A stretch of 64,000 bases of DNA from Oenanthe sinensis (taxonomy: Eukaryota; Streptophyta; Magnoliopsida; Apiales; Apiaceae), in NCBI GenBank assembly GCA_028671895.1, contig CM053794.1:41742501-41806500 (forward strand). The letters are read 5' to 3'. Within the stretch, counting starts at the first letter, position 1; each line of letters opens with the position of its first letter. Positions 36,701 through 51,234 of the stretch are shown one piece after another. A program made the position numbers and the translations under genes. The notes under the pieces are model-generated. The model saw only the letters and a program-made list of their open reading frames with translations, was not told the origin of the DNA and did not search any database.

Positions 36701-37004
36701 AATTAGTATTAGTAGTAGCAGTACCAGTAGTAATACTGCCGGAATCAGATTTTTTAGCAACTTGGTTTGGATCATTCCGACCCGAAAAAGATCCGGAAGA
36801 GCTAGAGCTACTACTACTGCTTCTACTACTAGTAACCACTACATTGTGCCTCAACGGAGACACCGGAGACCCCAGATCCAGTTCTCTAAAATCAGGCTTA
36901 TTAACATCACCATTATCATTATGATCATATCTTAAAGACCTTTTAAACCGATCTGTTATTGTGTTTAGCCCTGCCTCCGTATTGGGTTTCCCAGAATGTG
37001 CCAT
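33744..37004 (-). CDS. TTL: TPR repeat-containing thioredoxin-like protein (TTL1 type)
   Basis: Plant TTL proteins are scaffolds; Arabidopsis members are linked to osmotic-stress, ABA and brassinosteroid responses. Seven exons: 37004-36085, 35620-35425, 35333-35149, 35065-34732, 34547-34343, 34258-34152 and 33896-33744. All junctions are GT-AG with closing phases, giving 699 residues, the length I recall for AtTTL1. The first 220 residues are Ser/Gly-rich and probably disordered. TPR units begin near 227 (MKRLGNEEYRRGHFSEALSF) and recur at GNDLFKSERFTEASAAYGEG and NRAACWYKLGQWERSLDDCN. The C-terminal domain (about 592-699) is thioredoxin-like, with VVHFKSASDLQCNQISPFVD and VPTFKIYKNGSRLKEM. 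It lacks the WCGPC active site and keeps one Cys, as is usual for TTLs, so redox catalysis is unlikely. The gene looks intact; a GA repeat lies in its leader. Confidence 0.95.
34547..34690 (-). repeat. 72-bp tandem duplication carrying a second splice acceptor
   Basis: Two copies, roughly 34547-34618 and 34619-34690, share CAAGCTGCAAT(T/C)ACAAT and TACATAATCATGCATACAAA. Each copy on the minus strand ends in TTGCAG followed by CTTGA. The copy at 34547 is the acceptor of TTL exon 5; the other lies 72 bp upstream in the intron. Confidence 0.85.
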
Positions 37005-37268
37005 TTTATATATCTGTAAGTATAATTATATATAATCACCCTTCCTCCCTCACCCAACTCACACACAAACATATATATTCTAAGCTATATGTTTTGGGGG
37101 GTTGTGAATTTGATGAACAAGAGAGAGATATGGGAAAGGAAGAGAGGGAGATGGGGATCTCGTGAATTTAAAGAGGGGTTGAAGAAAAGAATGAACTTTT
37201 ATTATAAATTTATTACTAGTATTTTCTTGGTAGTGATTTTCCAGAGAGATAGAGGGTTTTACAGAGAG

Positions 37269-37271
<3 letters not shown>

Positions 37272-37306
<35 letters not shown>
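37272..37306. repeat. GA/CT microsatellite in the TTL 5' region
   Basis: A run of GA about 270 bp upstream of the TTL start codon; on the sense strand it reads as CT repeats, common in plant leaders and core promoters. Confidence 0.85.
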
Positions 37307-37308
<2 letters not shown>

Positions 37309-39760
37309 GGTAGGGAGATGAGGCTAAAGAAATGAAAGGATGAAAGTATGAAACTTTTATTTATTACCCCCTGATTTATACTTGCATTGTTTTGTATATA
37401 TACATACTTTTTGTATATCCATGGTTTCCTTTTAATATAAGTTATATATTTTTATTTAGAAGTTTTTTTTTAATAATTATTTTAAATATACGATCAAAGC
37501 ACTTTGAAATTGAGATTGGGTAGAAAAATCAAATATTAAATATAAAAAAACAAAGAAAGTAATTTTAAAGATTTAGAAAATATATTCTACTGTGTTTTAT
37601 TTTTGTTAATGATATCCTTGCTCACTACATTTTTGGTGATTTGATTTTTTTATTAAAAAAATGCATCAAACATTAATATGTGTTTTTATTACTTTCTTTG
37701 CTGTCCATAACTGAATATAATTTATATTTATGGATTTTCTTTGTTTTGTGGAAAAATGAATGAGACATTTTAATTTTATAATATATAATTTAAACATGAT
37801 TTAAATTTATATTATATTTAGTATTAAACGTGTTCACGTGCTAATCTCAAAGTATCTGCTCTTTCAACTCTTTGACTTTTTTACAACTTTGATATTGAAA
37901 TGTCAAATTTTATAACAACTAAGTTATTCGTGCTTATTAATTAGTAATGTCACAGACTCGCAGTTAATTACAGTAGTTGAGTAATTTAAATTTGATTATT
38001 TTCAAAACTATACTGGCTTATTAAAAAAAACTATACTGGCTTATATATAGCGGGTTTAGGCAGATACTTTGAGCTATACGGCGGGTTTAGGCAGGTACTT
38101 TGAGCTAAAAATATAGTTGTGTTTGTTTGGAGGGACACGTTTCATTTTATATGTTTTTAAAAAATATATATATATATATTAAAAGTAATTATATAAAAAT
38201 TATATTTTATTTATATTTATATTAATTATAATGATTAAAATAATTTTAATGTATAATTTGAATAGACTAGTCAAAAGATTGTTTTGAGTTACTTATGAAA
38301 ATTAAATTGAAAAGCGATAATGAACATATATTATGGAACAAAATTTTTTCTTAAAAATAATATATAAAATAGGATGGATAGAATAACAATATTGAACAAA
38401 ATATATATTTAAATATATTGTGGAACTAATAAAATGAGTGTTCAGTGCTGAGATGTATAATCTATACATTGGATAAAGAAAATTATATTTAATAACATGT
38501 AAAATCGTGTATTCGTGTTTGATATAAATTATGTAGTGTCTTACTTTATTGAAATTTTTTTTGAAGAAATTAAATTTAATTCTTCATCACTATAAATCTT
38601 ATTTATTTAAATTCAAAAAAAAACCACACACATATATATAATATTTTTAGCATGCATCTGTGACACTATAGTGTTATGTGCATATTTGACCTGGATTTCT
38701 GCGGCGATGAGTGTAGGATTGTTTGAGATCTTATATTTAATTTTGTAAAAAATGTATAATTTTAGTTGTATTTCAAGTTTAATATAAGTGAAATCTTTTA
38801 TAAAATTGTCTCCTGTTTAACAAAAAATAAGTATTATTTATTTATAAGTAATCAACTCAGTTTTGTATTTTAAAATGTCTCAGTATTGTTCACATATAAT
38901 TTTTCATAACTAATTTCAGTAAGATTTAAATAATAACACGAGTAATCCTCCTTTTACTTCTTTCATCATTTATAATATATTAAACTGATAAACTTTTAAC
39001 TCTAATGCAATTTTTTCAATTTTATTATTTACATAATAATACTTGTCAATATTATGACTTATTTTGTTGCTTTAACTTGGTAACAAAGGCAATGAATAAA
39101 ATGATAAAGACGAGGGTGAGGGGAATGACATGCTACTCCAAACAAAAGCGCCAGTCATCTTTTTTTGTTGAAATGCCTTAACATGTGGCACTTAAACTTT
39201 CTCTAGAAGCCACATATTTTTAGTACTTATCATTTCTCCACCTCACACAAGCTTCTTTATCTCTTGTTTTAAAAAATAATTTTTTTACGTTAATTACGTT
39301 AATAAAAAATTAATAAAAAATGAATTATTTATGAACAAATTTTAAATAATTTTCTTTTCATATATTATGCTAAGGTTATTGATGAAGTAAATGTTTAATT
39401 AATTTTGCACTTCCCTCTTTTACCCCTATCATGTATCAAGGTCTCATTTTTCCTTCAAAAAAAGGTCTCGTTTCTAGGAAAACACTTGTCTTGGTTGTCA
39501 ATACGTGGCTTCTCACGAGAGTGTCTACATGTCAATATCTTAATCTTAATGACAAAAGGCATGCAAACTGATGGTAGTGGTAGCCTGGTAGGCGGTAGCT
39601 GTGTGAAAATAATACACTAACAAGGGTGATTGTGTAAAATGAATAGTTAGGACAAAAGAAAGAAAACTGATGCAAGTGTGGTGGCACTGACAACGCCAGC
39701 TGGAGTCTTTAACAAAACTTTCCAACTGAGAACGTAACGGTTCTTTGTCCATATTTCACC
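37307..39760. other. AT-rich gene-poor DNA
   Basis: The TTL promoter lies at the left. No gene is recognised. A short tandem duplication of GGGTTTAGGCAG(A/G)TACTTTGAG occurs at about 38050-38105. Confidence 0.4.
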
Positions 39761-39762
39761 CT

Positions 39763-40134
39763 GCATCTCCAACCCCGTTCTTTATAACTGTTCTCTAAAA
39801 AAATTTATAATAACAATTTTTCAAATTTTAAAAAACCGAAAAGATGTTTTGCTCCGATCGTATTCTCTATATTGATTATCAACTTATAATAAACAAAGAA
39901 AATGAAGAAAAAAAAGAAGCCTAAATGTAAAAGAAGTGGATAATTTGACAGTGAAAGTCTAGGCGGACAATTTTGAAAAATGGAGTTGGCTAGCAAATTT
40001 GGATAACAAAAATGAAGAATTGTAAAATTTTAAATAATGATTTGCTTTCCTTGGAGTGCTGTTTTTTATTCTCATTCTCTAAATTACTTTGCCACGTCGT
40101 TTTTTAAAAGAAGGAGTTGCAAGGTTGGAGATGA
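39763..40134. mobile_element. Probable MITE with CATCTCCAACC ends
   Basis: Left end GCATCTCCAACCCCG (39763 on) and right end CAAGGTTGGAGATGAT (to about 40135) are inverted. Flanking duplications are not clear, so the exact ends are uncertain. This end motif is widespread in plant MITEs. Confidence 0.4.
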
Positions 40135-40135
40135 T

Positions 40136-41052
40136 GTGCTACGACTCTTTATTTTCGGTTCTTGGTTTTAGATTTCTCGAAGAACAATGCTAGTGATCAA
40201 AATATATTTCAAAAAAACAATAATTCAAATTCATATATTTAATTTTAATTTATAATCAATATATATAGACCCTTCTCGTTTATAATTTACATAACTAATT
40301 AAATCATGAATAAAAAAATTAAGAGACTCTATCATGTCTCTTTCTTAAAATAAAAGTATTGGTGAAACATTTAATTTATTTTAAATTTGAATTAACGATA
40401 ATAAATATAATTTAATTAGCCCATAAATGACGATAGAATAGCAATTCGAATTGTGCCGATTTGAGACAAATTTAATAAATAAAATGGGTTCAATTCAACT
40501 CAAATTAAATTTCAAATAAACATTTAAATTCATCAATTATTTCTAAGCAATTTCGAGCGTTTGATAAATTTGACCCGAATTCAATAATGACCTGTTTGGT
40601 AACAAACATTTTATTTGAAATTTTGAATTTTATTTTATTTGAAATTTTGAATTTGATCAAATAACATGTTTGGGTAATCATAAGAATTTGGATTTCATTT
40701 GAATTACAAAACATTCAAATATTAGTAGAATTTGAAATGACAGCTAAAATTTTGTCATTTGAAATGAAATTAAAGTTTACAAACACAATCTAACATATTT
40801 ATACGCACCATAATATTTCATCATTTGAAATTAAATCAAAATTCTTAAACTCAATCTAACACACACACACACACACACATATATATAGGGGCAGGATCGA
40901 AGGAGACCCCTGTTCAGTGAGAGACCGAGCGACCCGATCTTAGTTTGTTAATTACTGAATAATTGTGTGACCAAGATTCTATACAAATATACTGATATTT
41001 ATACTAATTTAATAATATAAAGATAGTATTGGTATACTGAAAATACAAAATG

Positions 41053-41104
<52 letters not shown>

Positions 41105-42035
41105 AAATTATTTTCATATATGAAAAGATTGCGTATATTTTTCAAATTTAAGTTGCATGCGTTTATCATATCTTCTATTTAATTTTTTTGTCAGGTGAGA
41201 TTTTCTATTTAATTTATTTTATATATTTCATGGGAGATAATTCTCAAATAATAAATACACTTACCATATTTTTTATATTATTAATTTTAAAATATTGCAA
41301 CTTCCTTTCATTGTTTAATGTGAATCAATTTTTATGTTGTCTTTTCACTTTAAAATTTAAATTTTATATTACCTTTTTATAATATAAATTACTTTACTTG
41401 TTTATCTAAATTTAATATTATTAAAATTTATTTGAAATATTTTTAATTTATTTTTATATGAATACTTTAAAATATTTTTTATTCACAAATAAAAGATCAT
41501 GTAAGATTATATAAAATATTTTTTATTGAGTGCTTAATATTTTTTTATTGTAAAGTCCACCTATATTTTATATTTGTAATTTTTAGTGATAAACAGTTTT
41601 TAGATTTTTTTTTGAAAAATCTTAATAGAAAAAGTAAACAATCACAGATCAATATTAGGATAAAGTTTAAATATTAATTCGAATAAAAAGAATGGATATA
41701 ATGTACCTTGATTTTGTTATAAATAATATTTTTTTGACAAAATAGTAATATGTTTTTGAAATAATTGATAAATTAACCAAACATCATATTAAAGAATTTT
41801 TGTCTCAAAAATTAAAAATTACATTAGACTCAGAACATTCTATAAATATTACTATTTTTATCACAAAATAGTAATATGTATATAATATTTCCCCTTTATA
41901 AAATAATAATAATTAATATAAATTTAAAATATATATTGGGGATGTAAAACAAATAATATTTTTACAAGACACTTCAGAACATTCATGTCCTCCACAAAAA
42001 AGTTATTACATTTTTATTAACCATCACTTTATAGA

Positions 42036-42091
<56 letters not shown>

Positions 42092-44079
42092 TTGGTAACT
42101 CACAATCTAACATATTTATACACACTGTGACAGATTGTGCGTGGGATATTGGAAGATATCCCTCTATTATATTTACACAATACCTCTAAATTTCAATTAT
42201 TTTGAATTTGAGTTTCAAAATCACATTGACAGTCTCGAACTAGACTCTTTTTTTATAAATGAATACTCAATAGTATTTGTTCAATAATATTAATATAAGA
42301 GATAATTGAACCCAAGATTTTGGAGACAACAAGTAATAGTTCGAGTTACTCCTAACAAATGATAGATCTATCAAGTGAGCTATCCCCTAGACTTAGTTGC
42401 ACAAGTCAATTTTGAATATAATTTGCAAACTTGATAAATTATAAATTTTACGTGATAAAAAAGTAAAATTTCAGCTCAAATTAAATAGTGAAAAAGTCAG
42501 TGATTTCAAATTGAAATCATCGTGTATATATAATATATGTATTCCATTTTAAAATAGTACATTACTTGCAAAAAATATCATATGAATTAATTTTCTCAAG
42601 CACACACATTGTTTATTTTTTTAAGAAATTTAATTAACATAGTACTAAATATAATGAATTTATAAATTTTTTCTCTAAAAACAATTTATTAATTTATATT
42701 TTATACATGTGTCAAAAATCAAGAGAATTAATTAGATACGGAGGAGTATAAATGCCGATTTACACACATAACGGGAATGTTGTGTTACCGTAACGGGACG
42801 GAAAATGATGGGGACGGCGCAGGAAATTAGCCACTGTCATGTAGGACTTGGTACATCTTTATCATGCCAGATCAGCATTTACACATTGTTATAGCTCAGG
42901 CCCATAGCAAGCAAACGTGCTCCACATGACACCTGTAAAATAAAGTAATCAACTACTCGTATATAGAAATAGAGGAGTTACTAATTTGCGCCGTCTCCGC
43001 TCTTATAATTTTTTTTAATAATTTAGATTTTATATATAATTAATTTTATCATTTAAAAATAATAACAAACAAATAATCATAGTACTATTAAATAAAATAA
43101 TTAAAATAAACCATTTTTAATATTTTATCAATTTTAACGTTAAACGAATAAATGATGATTTATATAGGGGCACTTATCTTGAGTTCTTGACTTTCAGATT
43201 AAAAAACCAGCTAAATGTAAGCTTTGACAATGCTGTGGCATTAATTTGGACACGTGTCACTCTACTCCACTTGTAATTAAATGCCGGGTCAAATGGGTTT
43301 CAAGCCCAACATGTGATGTTGTGGTCTAGCCTCAAGGTCCAGTGGCGATAGGATCAATCACACAGTAGATATACTAGGCACAACTATTATGAACTCACAA
43401 TTTTTCTTTAAAAAAACAAAACAAATTCCGAGTAGAAATTAAATTCAAAACATTAGATGTTATGATAAATGATAATGTCACATAATTTAACAAGTTTAAT
43501 ATCACATAATTTTATTATATTTAAGTTACTGAATAATGTAAATATTAAGAAAATATATATAATCAGTGACCAAATTACACCAACTAAATATAAATTCAAC
43601 TGGAACAGAAATATTTATATAAAATTGTGCGGTGATTAGTCGGTGTAATTAAATCATACATTCTGCTCACCCAATTATAGAAACATAATTAAACAATACT
43701 TAAATCCATGTCATAATATATGGAAACATTATCTATCAAGGCATGTTTATAATAAGCTGCGATTCGGGGACTACCAGACAAGGCATTTGCAGCTAACCCC
43801 AAATTTAATTTAATATCCACATCAAAATAACAACATGTCTATGCACAGTATAAACCTAACTATAGAGGCCATCTAGAAACTGCACATACTTATAAAGGAA
43901 AACAATTTAATTGTTTTGCTAATTTACTTCAGGAAATTAATTACTACTGTGTACGTAATAATTGATTGATAATGACTAAAGAGCTATGACTTGTATTTAA
44001 AGCTTGTATTGTGCATGATTTGGTTCTTTAGTAGTGGAATATTATCACTCGTTGTTGCTTCCCTCTTAAGCCTGTAACA
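40136..44079. other. AT-rich gene-poor DNA with TA microsatellites
   Basis: No gene is recognised. Simple repeats: CA at about 40860-40879, TA at 41055-41098 and TA at 42041-42088. A GGGGCAGGATCGAAGGAGAC segment at 40888-40907 resembles ends of common plant repeats, but I see no partner. Confidence 0.4.
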
Positions 44080-44199
44080 TGCTACTAATACATACATTCT
44101 TAATTATTGTAAATTCTTTTATGCTATATATACGTTGTATGCTACTAATATATAGTCTTAATTATTGTAAATTCTTGTATATGCTATATATATAGATAC
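44080..44199. repeat. 60-bp tandem duplication
   Basis: Two copies starting at 44080 and 44140, both TGCTACTAATA, then TCTTAATTATTGTAAATTCTT and ATGCTATATATA. Confidence 0.85.
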
Positions 44200-46841
44200 C
44201 TAAAACTGGATTAACAGAGGATTACTGTTTAATTATAAGTTTTTATGTTAACTTCCATCCTTTTCTTCTCAATGTACGGTATATTGTATAAAGTTTCAAA
44301 TAAAAGACATACATTTTTTTCGATGTATATGTTCAACTAGAACAAAATAACAATACTTTATGATTAAAAAAATAAATTTAAGATTTTTTTAAAGGATTTG
44401 GTGCCTAACATGCGATGGTTGAACAACTATCTATCCGCGTCCTAACTAGTCCTACAGAAACGCAGATAAATGACGTGACATCTTGGATTCAAAATTTTCA
44501 CGTGAAAAAAAACGTGAATAGATGGTTCAAACAATCGATTGTCAGACATCATGATCTTTTTTCTAATATACTTTAATAAAAGATTATGATCCATAAATAT
44601 TTACTCCCTACAATACTTGATCTCGAAAGGACTACATTAAATTAAATGCTAACATAATTTGGGAGCAGTTTAAAAAATAAATAAAAATTAATTGATATAT
44701 GAATTATGAATGTGCAGGTCCATGACAAATTTGTAACATTGCAAGTTGAAAAGGATTCGAAGATACGAGTCTTAACTCCTATGTACGACGAACTGACTCC
44801 GCCATGTGAGCGGGTTTCATGAAGAAAAGGAATTCGCTGGAAAACACTATAGCAGTTGTAGTAGTATTTTAATCGGAACGTCTCGAGATGCGCAATTTCA
44901 GAAATATGTAAGAAACAAAGGGTACGGATATGTATCTATCCCTGCATATACTAGAATTGTTATTGTAAATATATTTGTGAAACAGTAGGGGCATACTCAA
45001 CAATCACGACATCACTATCCACCATGTTCTTCCTCACATGAAATCTATGCGGTTTGTTTGTCCTTTTTTACTTGTAACACGTATGGGTAATGGGTGTCAA
45101 GAGCGACGTTAATCAAATTCACATAAAAATTTTAACTTTTTTTTAAATCTATTATAATACACTTATAATTTCAATTATTAGCTTATTTATTATAAATTTA
45201 AGGGTTTATACGTATCATATTCATAAAAATATGTGTTTAATTAAAAGGTCCGCCCAAGCTCATCATATATATTACGAGTATTAAACAAAATAAAAAATCG
45301 AAATATTAAATTTTTGAATCCCGGCGGCTACTTACCTGCACCACCTATGGTTATATGGTTAATCTGATAATAATCCGCTATATGATTTTTATTATGTTGT
45401 ACAAAAAAGGGAGATCGAGTACAATTTGTGTCAAAAGTATAAGCATCTTTTATCATTGTATTCTTGTTTATCGATCCGGGGCAACAAGTGGCTGTGTCAT
45501 ACATACATGATATAATACATACGCACACTGCCCACACATATATATGATACGTGTGTGCGCGCGAGAGTGAGTGACAAGTCCTTGGTTATTGTTCTTACTC
45601 GTCGTCTGTGGGATTTAGACACAACTATATATATACCCTCAGATCATGATGTAAAGCTCATCTTGAGATGCTGCTGCCACTGCCAAGTGCCAACCAATAA
45701 AGTTTTGGTTTTAAGCTAACTTGTGGATATATAGCCTGTGGATTATATATACATGATACAACTATAATAAAATAGATATATATATATATATATAGAAGAT
45801 AATTAATTATGTTATAATAGAGCATGGTGATTGGTAAATACCCATTCATATTCCTTAAATTATAATCTTATCTTTCAGTTCAGTTTGGTAGTATTTGGTG
45901 TACGTTGTTAGAATCGAGTGGATAACCAAGAGAATTTGGGATAGAACTGCAAAGCCATGTGATACACACATGACTATGGAAGGCCAACTATGCATGCATG
46001 GCGTTCTAGTGACGGGTCATTTTCCAATCAAGTACACACCGGTGAAATCAGGCCGTGACATCCAATTCCGATTAATTAACTTTCAAATTATTATTCGAAT
46101 TTAATTCTATTTAGTCAAAATTCTTTTTAAATTAGTTTATAATTTTGATTCCAATTTAGTCTCGATTTGGTTTAATTCATGTATTTATGATTCGGCTACA
46201 TAGTACTACGAGTGTACGAGGAAAAGGACCAAAATTCCACTGTTCCTTATACACAAACAGACGCACAGTGTATATCGGTTCTGTGCCAATAGAAAGTCGC
46301 AGAAGATGAAATGAACACTATGTTATCCCTGTTACTTTACATAATTGAATTTTAAATTAGTGTTATCAATCATATAAATGTGGGTGTAGCATATTATACA
46401 CCATGGGCGTCTGATATCTGATTGATGAAGCCCTTTTTTATTTTCATACATCCTTTATTTGGCCATATGCCCATATATCTCTTGGTTTCATGCCAGTCAA
46501 AGCACGTCTATCAACATATGCTGTATGCACACTCTCAACTTTCATTTCATCATCTAATCTTCTTGTCCATTATCTGCAGTTAACTGTTAATTGCCTGTTA
46601 ATTCTCGCATGGATTCTATTGCCCATCACTCACAAACGAACATAGTTGATTCTAGAATTTTTACAATATGCATATCTAAAATACAGAACCCCGTATAAAA
46701 CCAAACCAAATATACATGGTATATCCCGCTCAGAGAGGGGGTCATAAGGGTAAGATGTACGCGAATTATGCCTCTATTCTAAAAGAGTATGGATGCTATT
46801 TCCGTGAAAACCCCGACTTAGTGCATGACAAAATATAGTGA

Positions 46842-46889
<48 letters not shown>

Positions 46890-48277
46890 TGTGTGTGTGT
46901 CTATATATATATACACACACACAAACACTACTCACACACAAAATTACATATATGAATATAATAATTTGAAAACCAATAAAACATTTAATGCAGTCAAAAT
47001 TGTAAATTATTATTATTATTTTGAATGGAAAGATTGTAAATTATAAATGAACATAAATTTTCAATGAATTTCGAGAGTTAAGAAACGTGTACCTTTTATT
47101 ATATGAAAATCTAGTATACGTATATCAAACTCAAAAAAAAACTAAAATTTTACCAAATGTTCGTAGAACCCTTGAATCATTGATGGCGGTTATGTAATAA
47201 GCTTGGTTGTGAATTCCTAAAACTAATCATATCCCAATCACTTTGTAAATGATCATACATGGTTGATTCATCGGGGAGAATCGCAGTACGAAGATAATGA
47301 GAAACTTCCACTCATATGTCTATATCCGCACAAACATATGCATCAAGTTGATTAGGGTACATTTTGATAGTTTTCGCAATTCCGCCTATTCGAAATGGAT
47401 TTTCAAAAAAGTTCACTCGACTCATCTGTATTTTGAAAACAAACACGCCGCCATCTATATTTTGATTGGCAGTTAAAGTTAATAGGTATTGTAATTTAGG
47501 TATTGTAATTAAGGATGACATCATAAACCAATTGAAAAATAGGAAATTTTAATGTCAATTGAGAGAATTTGGTATAAAAAAAACCCCGTATAATAAATAT
47601 AAATATCTAAATGTGATTTTATAAGTTGATAATACTCTTTCCGTACTAGTAATCGAAATGAGTCGTTTGATTATTGAAATAAGTAATATTTATGTAATTA
47701 AGTTTATCGATGTACCCATTTAATCTAACCAAATCTGAATTATAATAAGTGGGGTTGGGTTACAAATTCATTTTCAAATTCATACAATTGGATTGCATTG
47801 TTAAAATGCCTTAAACCCGGTTAACCCGATCCATAAACACCCCTATCTGTGAGTTGTGAATGTGCTTAATGTTTGGAGTTGAGTAATAAATAAACATGAA
47901 ACCGGATATATCACGTGTATATTATATTTATATTAATTATTATTTTTAAAAATATATAATTAATATATTAAATATATTATTATTAATTATGCATGAGTTG
48001 TGCATTAACGTTGAGTCGGGTGCAGAGACAAATATGACATCGGATGTGTTTAGTATATGGCCCCGTTTGTCTGGACTTATAAGCAGCTTATAAGCTGAAA
48101 AAGTTGGTATATATGTACTTTTTCTGAAAATATGTAACTTATTTTCAAATTTGAAAATAAGATTTGGCCTTAAATTTCTAAAAAAAATATTAATTTTCAA
48201 AAAAAAATATGAAAATACTTTTTTTAAAAAGTAACTTATTACTTATAAACTAAGTCAAACACTCCCTATATTATACT
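44200..48277. other. AT-rich gene-poor DNA
   Basis: No gene is recognised on either strand. TA run at 46845-46886 followed by TG/CA runs to about 46922. A less AT-rich patch (46730-46835) has no coding match. A possible MITE with GGCCCCGTTTGTCT (48060) and AAACACTCCC (48258-48267) ends lacks a clear duplication. Confidence 0.4.
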
Positions 48278-49150
48278 AGCTTATACCCATGCGATGTATT
48301 AATCAAATTGTTTTAATATTTTTTTATATAATTTGAATATATTTTTATTTTTATAATAATAATTTAAATTTTATTTAATATTATACGTATATATTTTATA
48401 TAATTTTTTATATACTTTATTTGTATTTTAATAGGATAATATTTTTGTGTTTTATTTGGAGATGTATTTTATTTAGGAGATTATTGTTTAAAAATTAGGC
48501 TCAATGTCTAACACGTATTTTAATTAGAAGATTAGTGTTTAAAAATTAAGTCCAATGTTTATGTGTTTTGTTTAGATATGTGTTTTAGTTAGGATATTAA
48601 AGTGATATATGTGTTTTAATAAAGAGATTAGTGTTTAAAAATTATTAGAAAATAGTTATTTAATTGAAATAGGATGCTCCGACCAAGGACCACCAAACTT
48701 TTAACTTTTCGGTTTTAATAATAAGCTTATATCCTGTGCGATGCACGGATCGAATTGTTTTAATATTTTCTTTATATAATTTGAATATTTTTTTATTTTT
48801 ATAATAATAATTAATTTTTTATTTAATGTTATATATGTGTATTTTATATAATTTTTCATATATATTTTATTTATATTTTAATAGGATAATGTTTTTATGT
48901 TTTATTTAGAGATGTGTTTTATTTAGGAGATTAATGTGAGATCTATTTTAGTTAGGAAATTAGTGTTTAAAAATTAGGTCCAATATAACTATCCAGCTCA
49001 AATACTGATCAAGGACCATCTATTTTAATTAGGAGATTAATGTTTAAGAAATAGATGCAATATAATTATCCGGTCCAAATACCGACCAAGGCCACCAAAC
49101 TTTTAATCTTTCAATTTTAATAATATAGATTTTAACCCGTGCGATGCACT
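48278..49150. repeat. Large tandem repeat starting at GTGCGATGCAC-type motifs
   Basis: A unit of about 400-446 bp opens with (C)CCATGCGATGTA at 48286, again with CCTGTGCGATGCACGG at 48733, and a third start CCCGTGCGATGCAC lies at 49137. Units share AATTGTTTTAATATTTTTTTATATAATTTGAATAT-like sequence and TTTATTTAGGAGATTA. It is non-coding. Confidence 0.7.
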
Positions 49151-51234
49151 GATATTTTATTTTATTAATTAAAGTATTTATTTTAAAATTATTAATATTT
49201 TTATAATTTTTAAAGTCTTAATATATTATAATTATATTAGTTTTTTAATTTATTTAAATTAAATATTTTTACATTAACTGAATTAACTATAAATAAGATA
49301 ATTATAAAATATTAAAAATAAATATGTACATCACACAAAATAAAAATTTATATAAATATGTACTTTTATATTCGAAAAAGTGTCAATTAATCAATTGAGC
49401 CGGAATTAACAGAAACTTATGTTTGTCGGTTGATTTTATTGAACCAAACATATTATTTCATATTAATATTTAATTTAAGGTGTGTTGTGACAATTCAACA
49501 TGTGTAATAACATTGTTTTAGAAATATAAAGGATTTTTAATTATAAAAATAGTTAACAGTAGTCCTCGGTTATTAAAAATTACTTCAATATAATTTTCTT
49601 ATATATAAATTGATTAAATTTTAAAAATATATTAATACTTATTAATTTATATTATCTTAATTTTAATTTGACTTATTTTATTTATCAAATATCATGATTC
49701 AAAGTATATGATAACATATTTTTGATATAGTATTATATATAATATAGTAACAAAATAGAATGTGTTTTTAATATCTTAGGTTAAAGTGTTGAACTCTTAA
49801 CCAGAGAATTTAAATAATTATTTAAAAAAAACTTAAGTTTTTCAATTCGATCCAAACCAATAAATTAATAAGATTTTTGAGTTTTCAATATAATAATTTC
49901 TACTATAAGTGTAACTAATTTTTCATATAAAGTTACTCTAATATCTTATATAATATATTAAATATTTTTATAGAAAATATTTGGATAAAAAAAAATTAAC
50001 CCTCTCTCATAGGGAAAATTAACATCCTCCCTTCATCTCTCTGCACATAAAACCATAATACTATCACTACTCTAATCTAATAATAATACATAATAATGTC
50101 TTATATATGATATGTCTCTATAGAAATCTAATATGAAAAGTATTTTAATGTTTTAAATCAATTATAATTTTTTTTCTAAACGGAATAGAATTCGATAAAA
50201 TTTCATAGTTTTCTTTTCTCTCTTATTGAATTTTGGATGTTGAACCACCTCAGAATTAAAAATAATTTTGTAAGATTCACGTGGGCTGTAAAATCGTCCA
50301 ATTATGACTTCTGAAACTCAAAATATGGCCCAAATGATATTTGTCGTGTTAATAGCACAATAATTACGAATTTTATTTTTAATTTAACTCGAAAATAGCT
50401 TTTTAAATTCAAATTTATGTATTACTAAGATACCTAATAGAGTTTGAGTTATAATCTAAAGTCAGGTTCAAAAACTTATAGTAGTTAGGAATCTTAATAA
50501 TAATTAGTATATAATATTACGTAATTGTTAAGAATCGATCATTTGACCTTTGATAATATTTGGATAAAATCTCTCTTACTCTTATTATATATATGATATA
50601 ATAGTATAGATTTATATTAATTATTTTTCTAAATATATAATTAACATATAATATATTATTATTAATTTTATAACTAAACAATCAAATTGTAAGCCGGCCA
50701 GTATTTGTCCCTTTGATTTAAATAAAATAATATAAATTTATAATCGTACACCCGGTTACGGGTAATCATTGTCGGTTGACAACCGTGTCATTTTTTTCTC
50801 TTAAAATCCAGGACGCGCATGTTTTAATTTCCCCCTCGATATAGCGATTTATTCAGCAGATTTGATCATGATTACAAATAAAACTGCAATAATTGTATAA
50901 TCATTTCCTTAATTGTTTTATTGCAGGGCATAATTGCAGATTTGTAGTGCAAATAAATGCAAACAAAACCTCGTTGCCACGTATCAACTTTTTCATTTTT
51001 TTTTAAAACTGAATCACGATCTTTTAAAATAGGATAATTAGTACTAGAGTCTTTGCAATTAAATTTATGTTTTTCTCATAGAATTATTAATTTTAATGAT
51101 TTTTTCCAAAATTACGATCCCATTTATAATAGATAATTTATTAATTAATAAATGCATATATTTTTTGTTATTTATCAAAAATATTAAATTTTTAATCTTT
51201 TTTTTGCGATTTTACTATATTTTGAATATTTTTA
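49151..51234. other. AT-rich gene-poor DNA
   Basis: No gene is recognised. A short segment near 50600-50670 resembles 47925-47990. Confidence 0.4.

Noticed and set aside
40888..40960. GGGGCAGGATCGAAGGAGAC segment as a transposon end
   Set aside because: It resembles common plant repeat ends, but no second end or duplication was found.
44716..44990. Possible gene fragment (60-codon frame)
   Set aside because: No family resemblance, no splice-supported extension and no conserved motif.
48060..48268. MITE with GGCCCCGTTTGTCT and AAACACTCCC ends
   Set aside because: Inverted similarity is suggestive, but the duplication and exact ends could not be fixed.
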